Shown: in pieces, positions 47,385 through 56,353 of the stretch
How positions within the stretch are numbered: the first letter of the stretch is position 1
Layout of the letters: every line of letters begins with the position of its first letter
From: Nitrospirales bacterium
GTDB taxonomy: Bacteria > Nitrospirota > Nitrospiria > Nitrospirales > UBA8639
NCBI GenBank assembly: GCA_031315865.1
Contig: JALDRJ010000002.1
Location: forward strand, 1,338,001 to 1,402,000
Reading direction: 5' to 3'
Length of the DNA stretch: 64,000 nt
Made by a program: the position numbers and the translations under genes
The notes under the pieces: generated by a model
What the model was told of the DNA's origin: nothing
Database searches by the model: none
What the model saw: only the letters and a program-made list of their open reading frames with translations

Positions 47385-47768
47385 TCAGAAGATGTCGCAG
47401 CACTTCTTGGAAAGCACTTCAAGATCGATGGGTTTCACGAGGTAGTCACGAGCACCCCATTTCTTCGCTTCATTCATGAGTTCCATGTTTGAGGTTGCGC
47501 TCATGACGAGGACCGGTAGACGTGGATAGAGGAGGTGGATGTGGGTAAGCATCGTGATTCCATCCATGACCGGCATTTGGATATCAAGAAGAATTCCGTC
47601 AAAAACCATCCTTGCGAGTTTCTCCAACCCCTCGGCGCCATTAGGTGCGACCGACACGGCAAACCCGAATGACTTCAGTCGATCTTGAAGCATCAGACAA
47701 ATATCGGGGTCGTCATCGACGACTAAGATGTGTCGAGTGGATTCTGGATGGCGATTGGACAAAGACAC
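47385..47768 (-). CDS. Single-domain response regulator
   Basis: CheY-like receiver of 127 residues with VDDDPD, the phosphoacceptor in ILLDIQMPVMDG, the Ser of VMSATSN and Lys of VKPID. It lies 11 bases before the next receiver gene, so the two are probably co-transcribed. No output domain is present; such pairs often act in phosphorelays with the nearby hybrid kinase. Confidence 0.9.
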   Translation of the reverse strand: MSLSNRHPESTRHILVVDDDPDICLMLQDRLKSFGFAVSVAPNGAEGLEKLARMVFDGILLDIQMPVMDGITMLTHIHLLYPRLPVLVMSATSNMELMNEAKKWGARDYLVKPIDLEVLSKKCCDIF

Positions 47769-48005
47769 GTATCTTACCTTCCCGCTAAAAGGGTAGAAGG
47801 TTCGGGATAAAGATGCTATTCGTGATTGCTTCGAATGTTATAAAGAATGTGCAAGTGATGGAGCAGCAGGGATATCAGGATGCTTCGGGAGGCCCGATGG
47901 CAACGGTCTGGTTGTTAGAATCATGAACCGATTCATGGGGCTGGAGGGAGAAAGATTGCCGGTTTGTCAGGATGAGGCGAGATAGGGGAGGTGTTGAGGG
48001 TTCAT

Positions 48006-48713
48006 CTACGGTTGATCTTCTTGAAGATCATGCGTGAATCGATATCCGACCCCTGGGTCCGTCAGGATGTACCGCGGTCGTGCTGTATCGCGCTCGAGTT
48101 TTTTCCTCAGCTGCCCGATGAACACTCTGAGGTATTGCCCCTGGTCGATCTGCGATTCTCCCCAAATGGCCTTCAGGAGAGTTCGGTGGGTAAGAACCTT
48201 CCCTCTGTACTGAATCATGTATTTTAAGAGGTCATATTCAGTGGGGGTCAGCTTAATGAGTGAATGGTTCAGTCGAACCTCCCGTCGCTCAAAGTTCACC
48301 GAGAGATCTCCGCATCTGAACACGGGTTCGGCTCCCGAAACCATCGCAGTTCGGCGCAACGCAGACTTCACGCGTGCCGATAATTCATCCATGCCGAAAG
48401 GTTTCGTGACGTAATCATCAGCTCCGCTTTCGAGAGCTTCCACCTTTTTGCGTTCGTCGCCAATCGCTGAGAGTACGATGATCGGAACAGGAGATTCCGT
48501 GCGAATCCGACGCGTCAGTTCGACTCCATCAATCCCGGGAAGCACCAGGTCAACGATGATGACGTCCGGCTTCCGTCGTTCGATTGATTCGAGCGCATCT
48601 TCTCCCGAGGCGGCCGTGGTGACGACATAGTGTTTATCCTCAAGATTAACTTGTAATGACCGCCGGATTTGTGGTTCGTCATCAATGACGAGTATGTAGG
48701 CGCCTGACGTCAT
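48006..48713 (-). CDS. OmpR/KdpE-family response regulator
   Basis: A 235-residue receiver plus winged-helix regulator: VIDDEPQI, phosphoacceptor IIVDLVLPGIDG, LSAIGDERKKVEALESGADDYVTKPF, and the C-terminal trans_reg_c domain (LTPTEYDLLKYMIQYRGKVLTHRTLLKAIWG, with VGYRF). The layout is very like KdpE. ATG 48713 overlaps the kinase stop by four bases (ATGA), so the kinase upstream is its partner. A longer upstream frame overlaps the kinase gene and was discarded. Confidence 0.93.
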   Translation of the reverse strand: MTSGAYILVIDDEPQIRRSLQVNLEDKHYVVTTAASGEDALESIERRKPDVIIVDLVLPGIDGVELTRRIRTESPVPIIVLSAIGDERKKVEALESGADDYVTKPFGMDELSARVKSALRRTAMVSGAEPVFRCGDLSVNFERREVRLNHSLIKLTPTEYDLLKYMIQYRGKVLTHRTLLKAIWGESQIDQGQYLRVFIGQLRKKLERDTARPRYILTDPGVGYRFTHDLQEDQP

Positions 48714-51700
48714 GATTCCGATGATCGGTGAAGACCGTCCAGGGAAAAATTCCCCATCGACTGTGTCATGGGTAGTGTGAACGTGATGAAGACCTGGTAG
48801 CTGTTCGACTCTGCCCAAATGCGTCCACCATGAGCTTCGATGATCCCTTTACAGATGGCTAAGCCTAAACCCGTACCACGGATCGGTTGCTTCCGGGAGA
48901 CTGGACGACGATAAAAGCGATCAAAGATGCGAGACAGATCTTGTTGGTCAAGGGGTTCCGCAGGATTGGTAATCTTGACCGTTATTTCCCGATTCTCGAC
49001 AGCCACCATCAGATGAATGGGTGAGCCGTTCAACGAATACTTCATCGCATTGTCCAGTAAATTAATGAAGACTTGCTGGATTTCTACCGCGTCGACAAAG
49101 ACTGGAGGAAGGTCTTCGGGAATTTGGACATTGATTTGCTGTGAAGCTGTGCTCACTTCGGTACGGCGAAGTGCACCCTCGACCAGATCTTCTAAGGGAT
49201 GCCATTCTTGGCGCGGAGTGAGCGTCCCTGCCTCAATTTGCGACATATCCAATAGATTATCAACCAAGTGGCTCATGTAGTTAATTTCTAAGTCGACTTC
49301 TTTCAGGAATTCTTGTTGAAGTCCTTCCCTGTTCGATGACCGATTGGTGAGCAGGTTCGAGACCGAGGCTTTCATGGCTGTTAGGGGCGTGCGGAGTTCG
49401 TGAGACACCGACGACAGCAAGGCAGATTTTAGGGCATCACTTTGCTTAAGCGCCTCAAGCCGCTTTTCTTCGCTCTCGCGCAAACGTTCTTCAGCCAGTT
49501 TTCTTTCCGTAATGTCTTCAGAGATTCCGATGACCTTGATGATCCGGCCTTCACCGTCACGGAGCGGGATAAAACTTTTCGAGAAACATTTCATGTGACC
49601 ATGCGATGTCGTGTGACATTCAAAATCTACGGGTTGCCCCTGGGCGGCTTGTGCAAAGTACTCCCGCATTCGTTGGTGGTCACGCTCTTCTGCGAGCGTC
49701 AGGTACGAGCGACCGGTGATCACAGAGCCATCGGCAGGATTCATCATCTGGTTGCCAGCCTGATTTATCGAACTAATCATTCCATTTAGCTCGATTTCAT
49801 GAATACAGAATGGAACATGCTCGATCAGGGAACGAAAACGGGCTTCACTCGCTCGTAGTTGATTCTCGATCTGTTTACGCTCGGTAATGTCAACATTCAG
49901 GCCGTCGAGATAGAGCAGCTCACCCGACTCATCGAATATAAAGCGTCCACGCGCGAGAATCCACTTTGTTTTCCCGTCGCGTGTCACGATTTGATGCTCA
50001 TTCTCGTAAGGCAGGCGTTTGGCCAGGGCTTCTTGTATAATAGGCCAGACACGCTCATTTTCTCCAGGAGCCATGAGGGTGTCATATGTTGTTGTTCCCG
50101 CAAGCAGGGCGGAGGCCGACACTCCGGTGATGTCTTCGATCCCATCACTCACGTAGATGACGGTCCAGCGCTTGTCATTCAGGCAACGATAGGCAAAGCC
50201 TTTTGGCAGTTGCTCGAGAACGCTTTGCGTGAGCGCTTTCCACTCCTGGAGTGCTCCTTCGGTTTTCTTTCTCTCGGAAATGTCCTCGCAGACGATGAGA
50301 ACGACCAAATCGCCTTCCTGATCGTACACGGCCCGCGCCACTTCCTTCACCCAAATCACATCGCCATGTTTTCGTATTTTTCGAAATTCCCAAGTAAATA
50401 CTGTTAAAGGGTTCTGGATGCATGCCTGAAAGTGTTCCTGAACGTGAACCTGATCTTTCTCAAAAAACAGGTTCAGGACGGACTGGCCCACTAATTCGGA
50501 GGCCGAGTACTCAAGCTGTTGAGCACCAAATTTATTGACAGAAAGAATGATGCCCTTCTGGCTTACCGTGAAATACATCGAGGGGTTATCTTCATACAGC
50601 GCGCGATAGCGTTCTTCACTTTCTCGTAAGGCAATCTCGGCCTGTAACCGGTCCGTGATGTCCTCGGAAATGCCTAGCACGTATTGTGGGGCACCGTCTT
50701 GGTCAAGAAGAGGTATTTTCTTGGTAGACACATGTCGTTTCCCTAGGCTTTTGGTAGGAAGAATTTCATCTGAAATATCGACACGTTCGCAGGTCTCCAG
50801 GACTTCTCGATCCTGCTGGACAAAAAGGTTCGCGATGGCTTCAGGGTGTATTTCAAAGTCATCTTTTCCGAGAATTTCTTCTCGTGCATATCCTGTCAGC
50901 AGCTCGCTTGCTCGGTTACAACGGACATACTGAAGAGTATCCGCACGTTTGACGAACACGACATTCGGGATATTTTCAATGATAGAGTTTAAAAATAGTT
51001 CACTCTGACGCACTTCTGTCTCCGCACGTTCTCTTTCGACGATTTCTTCTTCCAATCGTCTGCCGTCTCTGACGCCTTGGACCGTAACCAACGCTCCCAA
51101 TAATCCGACAAACATGGCGATGACCGATTCCCATTTCACCATCGACGAGATATTCTGTTCGGAATAGCGATCAATTTGCTTGACCGCCTGGTCCGCGATT
51201 TTGACCAACTCAGTGTTCTGATCCCGAAGGTCTTCCAGTGCCGGCCCGTAATCCGGGTGCGTCGGTTTGAGAGCGATAAAGTCTTCTGTTTTATCAATGA
51301 ACGCCTGAAAAGCGGTTTGTTGCTCACGAAGCGTGTTCGCGATTGTATTCGTTGGAACCTCTGGAATGTGCTGATTTCGTCCTCCATCGAAAGGAGGGGT
51401 AAGGCGTTCCCCTTCGATGAGTGCGGTCAGCGTTGAGCGAATCAGTTGCCTTGTGGCGGTATAGTCTGCGGATACCCCTTGTGTCGTTAACATGACTTCA
51501 TTGAAATGTCGTTGTAGCAACATGCGTTGACGGCCTGCCAAGTCAATCAGTACCGCATTGGATTCTTCATTCTTGATGATCGCGGTCGTATAGAACAGCA
51601 TTCCGAGGAGGACCGTGAGAAACATGACGGTGACGATCGCGAAACGTCGACCTAAAGTCTTTGTTTCAGCCGGATGTTGAGTTGATGGTGTTGGCATGGT

Positions 51701-51796
51701 CGTCTCTGTAACGAGATTCATCTTCATCATAATACCGGGGGATGGGGGGACTGCAAGCCTACGCAGGGATGCGACAGACCATGTGAAGTCTTTCAT
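48710..51796 (-). CDS. Multi-PAS histidine kinase with PilJ-type sensor
   Basis: Large 1028-residue inner-membrane sensor kinase. TM1 at about residues 50-70, then a periplasmic PilJ/type IV pilus-like sensor (about 75-215, with the GRQRMLLQRH motif of that family), TM2 (about 225-245), four PAS/PAC domains (about 265-735), HisKA with H799 (SSVSHELRTP) and HATPase_c with NLLDNAMKYS and GTGLGLAICKG. GRQRML-type sensors occur in nitrate-responsive proteins (NIT domain relatives), so nitrate/nitrite sensing is a possible but unproven role. It is coupled to the KdpE-like regulator. A weak AGGA precedes the ATG. Confidence 0.92.
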   Translation of the reverse strand: MKDFTWSVASLRRLAVPPSPGIMMKMNLVTETTMPTPSTQHPAETKTLGRRFAIVTVMFLTVLLGMLFYTTAIIKNEESNAVLIDLAGRQRMLLQRHFNEVMLTTQGVSADYTATRQLIRSTLTALIEGERLTPPFDGGRNQHIPEVPTNTIANTLREQQTAFQAFIDKTEDFIALKPTHPDYGPALEDLRDQNTELVKIADQAVKQIDRYSEQNISSMVKWESVIAMFVGLLGALVTVQGVRDGRRLEEEIVERERAETEVRQSELFLNSIIENIPNVVFVKRADTLQYVRCNRASELLTGYAREEILGKDDFEIHPEAIANLFVQQDREVLETCERVDISDEILPTKSLGKRHVSTKKIPLLDQDGAPQYVLGISEDITDRLQAEIALRESEERYRALYEDNPSMYFTVSQKGIILSVNKFGAQQLEYSASELVGQSVLNLFFEKDQVHVQEHFQACIQNPLTVFTWEFRKIRKHGDVIWVKEVARAVYDQEGDLVVLIVCEDISERKKTEGALQEWKALTQSVLEQLPKGFAYRCLNDKRWTVIYVSDGIEDITGVSASALLAGTTTYDTLMAPGENERVWPIIQEALAKRLPYENEHQIVTRDGKTKWILARGRFIFDESGELLYLDGLNVDITERKQIENQLRASEARFRSLIEHVPFCIHEIELNGMISSINQAGNQMMNPADGSVITGRSYLTLAEERDHQRMREYFAQAAQGQPVDFECHTTSHGHMKCFSKSFIPLRDGEGRIIKVIGISEDITERKLAEERLRESEEKRLEALKQSDALKSALLSSVSHELRTPLTAMKASVSNLLTNRSSNREGLQQEFLKEVDLEINYMSHLVDNLLDMSQIEAGTLTPRQEWHPLEDLVEGALRRTEVSTASQQINVQIPEDLPPVFVDAVEIQQVFINLLDNAMKYSLNGSPIHLMVAVENREITVKITNPAEPLDQQDLSRIFDRFYRRPVSRKQPIRGTGLGLAICKGIIEAHGGRIWAESNSYQVFITFTLPMTQSMGNFSLDGLHRSSES

Positions 51797-52032
51797 GAAT
51801 CCTGGAATATATAGCAGGTTTAAGTCTCTAAGTGTTACATAGTGATACTTCCTTGATAGGCGGTTTCCTTCGTGACTCTCTCTTACTCAGCAAAATTGAA
51901 CAATGAGCAGTCTGTCTCTGAACCTAAACAGAAATTTGTGAAACGAATGCAGTATACTCATTCATTTACCTATCGCGACTGACGGGCTATTGAGAGTCTC
52001 TTTTTCAACCTATTCATAAAGGACCGGCATAC

Positions 52033-52716
52033 ATGAAGACTATGGTCGCTAGCGTCAGTCTTTTGGGCGTGAGCGCGTTAGTCGCCGTCTTGAGTTTCGC
52101 GAAACCGGGCATGTTTTTGAGTGACGAAGAGCTACGCCTTATGGAGGCCGTCGCCCAGAATGACCTGACTACTGTGCGCGAAGTGATAGAGACAGGAGTC
52201 GATATCAATGCCCAAGATGCGCGAGGGCGTACGGCCTTACTCATGGCTGTTGAAGGGCACAGTCTGGAAATAGCCAAGACGTTATTGGAGGCCGGCGCAG
52301 ATGTAAACCTACAGGATGACAAATTGGATAACCCGTTCTTGTTGGCGGGAGCCGAAGGCACGGTCGACATCATGAAACTCATCTTGCAAGCTACTCCAAA
52401 TTTTACCCTCTACAATCGCTTTGGGGGGACACCGCTCATTCCCGCCGCGGAACGGGGCCATGTAGAGATGGTTACACTGTTACTGAGTACGAAAGTTGAT
52501 GTCAATCATGTGAATCATCTTGGATGGACGGCCTTGTTGGAAGCCATTGTTTTAAGTGATGGGGGGCCGCGTCATCAACAGATTGTCGCGCTGCTCGTGG
52601 ATGCCGGAGCGGATGTTCATATTGCCGATAAGGAGGGTGTGACACCGCTACAGCATGCTCGTCAAAAAGGGTTTTACGAAATTGCAAAGATTTTGGAATC
52701 TGTTCTGGGCAAATAA
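52033..52716 (+). CDS. Exported ankyrin-repeat protein
   Basis: A 227-residue protein with a short signal peptide (hydrophobic about residues 5-23) and about five ankyrin repeats of 33 residues (e.g. DARGRTALLMAVEGHSLEIAKTLLEAGADVN), each with the G-TPL-AA pattern. It probably binds a partner protein in the periplasm or outside the cell. AAGGA lies ten bases before the ATG. It stands alone, divergent from the large kinase, with no partner gene next to it. Confidence 0.88.
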   Translation: MKTMVASVSLLGVSALVAVLSFAKPGMFLSDEELRLMEAVAQNDLTTVREVIETGVDINAQDARGRTALLMAVEGHSLEIAKTLLEAGADVNLQDDKLDNPFLLAGAEGTVDIMKLILQATPNFTLYNRFGGTPLIPAAERGHVEMVTLLLSTKVDVNHVNHLGWTALLEAIVLSDGGPRHQQIVALLVDAGADVHIADKEGVTPLQHARQKGFYEIAKILESVLGK

Positions 52717-53107
52717 ATTCAATCGTCAAGACAAGAGAGTCTGATTTGTCATGTATCACCAAATACGATTGCGATCGACTGGTAGTAGGGATGGTAACGA
52801 AGAGCAAACTGGGTGCGAAGATTTTTCAATGGTTGCATTTCTCTATTGAGAAATTTTGAGGTATCAATGAGGTCTTTTTCAAGGCTTCACTAAAACTTTA
52901 GAATCCTGTAAGAATTGTTGATAAAGCCTGCCTAAGCGAAAATCTCTTCGCGTAAAATTGCCCGGCTCAACAAGGGCAGTCCTCAGGTCCCTATTGCAGG
53001 ATGAATTGACTTGATGAAAAATCTCCTTTCTCCTTTATACGCGAATCTTGCTTTATAAACATAAGCCCACACAATTGTGAACGGTGCAAACCAGAAGCGA
53101 AGGTGTT
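52717..53107. other. Gene-free interval between the ankyrin gene and HigA
   Basis: About 390 bases with no gene. A weak hairpin ATTTCTC-TATT-GAGAAAT followed by three T (52837-52857) could end the ankyrin transcript, but it is AT-rich and short. Nothing else was recognised. Confidence 0.35.
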
Positions 53108-53416
53108 TCAGGTTAGCTGTAGGGCTCGTTTGATCGGTTTTACGGTAATCTTTTTCGCTAGGCCTTCGACTTGGGCAGCATCGTACTGAAACTGAACACG
53201 CATCCATCCTTCAGGTGTGCTGCCGAATGCTTTGGAGAGGCGGATGGCCATATCCCAAGATAATGATGCATGTTCATTCACTAAATTGTTGAGTGCGGAC
53301 CGAGACACTCCAAGCAGTTTTGCCCCCTCGGTCACTGTTAAGTCAAAGGGTTCTAGGCAATCAATACGTACAAGTTTGCCTGGATGGGCAGGGTTTTTCA
53401 TCTTTAATCCCTTCAT
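53108..53416 (-). CDS. higA: HigA-family antitoxin
   Basis: A 102-residue XRE-type helix-turn-helix protein of the HigA/VapI family: HPGKLVRIDCLEP, TEGAKLLGVSRSALNNLVNEHASLSWDMAIRLSKAFGS, with STPEGWMRVQFQYD at the end. I chose ATG 53416 behind AAAGGA (seven-base gap); the frame opens earlier but without homology. It follows higB by about 110 bases, longer than usual, yet in the normal toxin-first order. It would repress the higBA promoter and neutralise HigB. Confidence 0.88.
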   Translation of the reverse strand: MKGLKMKNPAHPGKLVRIDCLEPFDLTVTEGAKLLGVSRSALNNLVNEHASLSWDMAIRLSKAFGSTPEGWMRVQFQYDAAQVEGLAKKITVKPIKRALQLT

Positions 53417-53524
53417 CTCTACATCCTTTCCTAGAACACGATAGTTCCTTTGTTGTAATTCGTTTTCACTATTTTTTCCGATTTTGGTCAACACGACACG
53501 ATTGACTATCCCATCATATGTGTT

Positions 53525-53803
53525 CTAGTGGTAATCTTCAAAATCCATATCTCGTGCATAACCATCTTGAAAACGGAACGTAATCCGCCAGTTGGCACGA
53601 ACCGTCACGCTCCACGTGCCCTTTCGATTTCCTTTTAATTCATGCAAGTGATAGGAATACATATCCATTTCTTGAATTGTTTCCGATGCCGATAGTCTTG
53701 TCAAAATCGCCTCAATCCGATCGATCATGTCACTGGGCAGTCGGCCAGCATCCCCATCTGAGAAAAATCTCTTTAACCCCCGATGCTTAAAATTATGAGT
53801 CAC
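53525..53803 (-). CDS. higB: HigB-family toxin
   Basis: A 92-residue RelE/HigB-type ribosome-dependent mRNA endonuclease: FKHRGLKRFFSDGD at the N-terminus, DMYSYHLHELKGNRKGTWSVTVRANWRITFRFQDG in the middle and DFEDYH at the end, all typical. The start is GTG at 53803. It lies directly next to the start of an integrase remnant, head to head, with only seven bases between the two frames. Confidence 0.9.
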   Translation of the reverse strand: MTHNFKHRGLKRFFSDGDAGRLPSDMIDRIEAILTRLSASETIQEMDMYSYHLHELKGNRKGTWSVTVRANWRITFRFQDGYARDMDFEDYH

Positions 53804-53810
53804 ACTCTTA

Positions 53811-54155
53811 GTGCATTGTGATGAGCGTCACGAGTCAAATTATCAAGCCACACTAGCTTTCAAGCGAGAACAGGCTGGTGTGGACCTCTACGCTGTCAAA
53901 GAAATTCTCGGGCACCGAGAAATTCAGACGACCATGCGTTACGCGCATCTTTCACCTGGCTACCTTCAAGATGCTGTGAACCGAGGAAGTTTATCTGGAA
54001 TCGGGAGTAAAACCGGGAGTAAGCTGAGTCAGGAAGAAAAGACTAAGAGTGATGAAACTGCAGAAGTGCCTGAATCTAGAAGGGAAAAAGAATGGCTGGG
54101 GGACCAGGAATCGAACCTGGGTTCTCAGAACCAAAATCTGATGTCTTGCCCCTAG
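53811..54155 (+). pseudogene. Tyrosine recombinase (integrase) C-terminal remnant
   Basis: Only the last catalytic part remains: QAGVDLYAVKEILGHREIQTTMRYAHLSP, with the LGH box and the catalytic Tyr in MRYAHL. The N-terminal arm-binding and core domains and the R-box are missing; the stretch before residue 18 shows no family match, so the gene is truncated near 53811-53860. The frame runs on through a Lys/Glu-rich tail into the 3' half of tRNA-Gln (stop at 54155), as integrases next to their tRNA target site often do. It is probably a scar of a lost element, now joined to higBA. Confidence 0.8.
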
Positions 54156-54166
54156 ACGATCCCCCA
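54093..54166 (-). tRNA. tRNA-Gln (anticodon UUG)
   Basis: Minus-strand cloverleaf with acceptor arms TGGGGGA/TCCCCCA, anticodon stem TCAGA/TCTGA with loop TTTTGGT (anticodon TTG), T loop TTCGATT and an encoded CCA (54093-54095). The integrase remnant ends inside it from the 3' side, which marks this tRNA as an attachment site. Confidence 0.95.
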
Positions 54167-54235
54167 ACCAAAGGGCAGCTCCTACATTAAGGCTTGCAAG
54201 GGCTCGAGTCAAGATGTAAAAACGTTACGATGTCA

Positions 54236-54898
54236 TCAGAAAACACGGCCTTCGACGATCCAATGTCGATCATCCGGTACGTCGATGAGAAGTCGGCTGA
54301 GATTGAGTTCGGCGAGGTGAGCCGCCACCTCGTCTTCGGTAAAAGCGGCCAGGAGAGAATTGTAAAAGTCTTGACGCAATTGCTCTGGCTCATCGGAGGC
54401 GTATTGATCGACGATCGCGTGTGCTTCTTCTGAGGATTCAGGTCGTATGAGATCCATGACGAGTACCGGCGCGCCTGACTTGGCGAGGGTCTTGATGGCG
54501 TACCAGAATTGAAGGGGGTTGGGGACATGGTGGGCGAGGCTGTTGGAAATCACGGCATCGGCAGGAGGGGATAGGGTGATGTCTTGAAAACGTTGGCAGT
54601 GGAGTTCGATCCGCTCGTTCAACGTGGCCGCGTTAACGGCTTGTCGCGCAATGTCGATCATAGGCTGGGAAGCATCAACTCCGGTGACTCGCAAGGTCGG
54701 GTGGGCCCTTACGAGCCGGATGAGGATGTCGCCAGGCCCGCACCCCAGGTCCAGGACATGCGCGTGGTCAAGTTCACGGCCATGGTTTTCTAGAAAACGA
54801 TCGACGAATGTTTGATTTTCCTCAGCAAAATCGGCTGACGCATAGATTTGCGCCTGCTCTAAGTCATCCATTAACTCTGGCTCAAGAACGCGTTTCAT
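54236..54898 (-). CDS. SAM-dependent class I methyltransferase
   Basis: A 220-residue methyltransferase with motif I VLDLGCGPGD (about residues 42-51), the acidic adenosine loop VTGVDAS, and motif IV-like DAVISNSLAHH. Substrate unknown. GGGAG lies just before the ATG. It precedes no obvious partner on the same strand; the MOSC gene lies immediately upstream (11 bases) and may be co-transcribed. Confidence 0.87.
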   Translation of the reverse strand: MKRVLEPELMDDLEQAQIYASADFAEENQTFVDRFLENHGRELDHAHVLDLGCGPGDILIRLVRAHPTLRVTGVDASQPMIDIARQAVNAATLNERIELHCQRFQDITLSPPADAVISNSLAHHVPNPLQFWYAIKTLAKSGAPVLVMDLIRPESSEEAHAIVDQYASDEPEQLRQDFYNSLLAAFTEDEVAAHLAELNLSRLLIDVPDDRHWIVEGRVF

Positions 54899-54908
54899 GC
54901 CTGCTCCC

Positions 54909-55394
54909 TTATTGATTCCTGGTGTTCACACATACTGAATCGCCGTGATGGACTGTTCCTTCAGTCAGCACCTGGGCGTAGAGCCGGCTCCAGCCAGGGT
55001 GCATTTTCTGGGAAATCCGTTTGTAATTGTTGTCCCTGAACCAGCGGGCGTTATGGCGACAGGGTTCGGCATAGCCGGTAATGGCAATCTGAAGGCATGG
55101 CCCGATGCGCATGTGGTCTCCGGGCCGGAGTACTGACCAATCAAGACCGGCAATCGTCAGATTCTCCCCGGATGACCCGGGTTGAATGTCGTGACCTTCC
55201 GCACGAAGGTCGTCAAGCCTTTCGAGGGAGTACAGGCAAAGCGCGCGATCGGTTCCTCCGTGGATCTTTCGATTCTTTTGCCGGTCCCCCTCCAGGCCAT
55301 TGATGGAAACGTAGGCCTTTTCCACCGCACACTTCGGTACCCCTCCATTCGAGATATTAATTTGATAGACATAGGTTCCGTCGTGATTGGTCAT
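54909..55394 (-). CDS. MOSC-domain protein
   Basis: A 161-residue MOSC-type protein, related to molybdenum-cofactor sulfurase C-terminal domains and the YiiM family. The conserved Cys sits in EPCRHN, and GLEGDRQKNRKIHGGTDRALCLYS and SGENLTIAGLDW are diagnostic. YiiM-like proteins reduce N-hydroxylated bases with the molybdenum cofactor. I chose ATG 55394; the longer frame begins with TTG. It lies 11 bases upstream of the methyltransferase gene. Confidence 0.87.
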   Translation of the reverse strand: MTNHDGTYVYQINISNGGVPKCAVEKAYVSINGLEGDRQKNRKIHGGTDRALCLYSLERLDDLRAEGHDIQPGSSGENLTIAGLDWSVLRPGDHMRIGPCLQIAITGYAEPCRHNARWFRDNNYKRISQKMHPGWSRLYAQVLTEGTVHHGDSVCVNTRNQ

Positions 55395-55494
55395 GATGTC
55401 ACAGGCCGTGTTCGTAGGATGGTAATGGGCTTTCTTGAGGAGGGTCAAGCGTACGGTGAGTCGATATGGTGATAGATTCGTGACGGCAAAGGGC

Positions 55495-56247
55495 TTAGGG
55501 TACGACTTTCTGAATAAAGCTCAGCAGTCGTGCATAGTAGGCTTGTCCGCCTACCGATGGAACATCGTTATGTCCCGCCCCCTTTACGGGATACCAGATC
55601 TTTGGCCCTCGAGCGGTTTGGAACACTTGTTCTCCAAATTTTAAAGGAACAATGGTGTCGTGTTCTCCATGAATGACCAAGACCGGCAGGGAAATGTGGG
55701 AAAGCTTTTCCTCGAGGTTGAACGTCGAATCAACGAACCAACTTGCCGGTAAGCCCAAATAATGGTGGTCTGCCATCGATTGAATGGAGGGAAAAGCCCC
55801 TTCTAAAATGAGTCCCGCCGCTGAACGCTGGCGTGTCACTTCCGCAGCGATGGAGGTGCCGAGCGAACGTCCGAAGACGATGAGTCGTTCGGGAGCGATT
55901 GCCCTCTGGTTGATCAAAAAGTCATAGGCGGCCAAGGCATCCTGATAGAGTCCATTTTCCGATGGCGTGCCTGAACTTTTGCCGTACCCCCGGTAATCAA
56001 AAATCATGACCGAGACGCCGCGTCGATAAAACTCGGCGATGTTCATCAGACGATGACTGATATTCCCGGCATTGCCATGACACCAGAGAATCACTGGTCG
56101 CCCAGGCCCGGCATTCACGAACCACCCGAAGACACGTGTCTCTGAGCTCACTGACAGCCAGATGTCTTCAAGAGGCAGTCCGCTTAATTGCCTCCAGCTC
56201 CGTTCCGTCCATTCGGACGGTTGAAACACGAAAAAATTATCCAGCAT
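55495..56247 (-). CDS. Alpha/beta hydrolase (BEM46/ABHD13-like)
   Basis: A 250-residue alpha/beta hydrolase with oxyanion segment WCHGNAGN, DYRGYGKS, the nucleophile elbow GRSLG (about residues 128-132), an Asp in EHDTIVP and the catalytic His in GAGHND. The N-terminus is hydrophobic, with MLDNFFVFQPS, like the membrane-anchored BEM46/YfhR group. The substrate is unknown. A stand-alone minus-strand gene, divergent from apaH. Confidence 0.85.
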   Translation of the reverse strand: MLDNFFVFQPSEWTERSWRQLSGLPLEDIWLSVSSETRVFGWFVNAGPGRPVILWCHGNAGNISHRLMNIAEFYRRGVSVMIFDYRGYGKSSGTPSENGLYQDALAAYDFLINQRAIAPERLIVFGRSLGTSIAAEVTRQRSAAGLILEGAFPSIQSMADHHYLGLPASWFVDSTFNLEEKLSHISLPVLVIHGEHDTIVPLKFGEQVFQTARGPKIWYPVKGAGHNDVPSVGGQAYYARLLSFIQKVVP

Positions 56248-56353
56248 GAAGAAGCGTCAGCCCCCAATCTTCTTCCAAAGACTTGTTTCCGGCTCGATAT
56301 CTCGTTACCGTGTTCCCAAGTGTCCAATCATAAACCTTAATGTATGAGATGCG

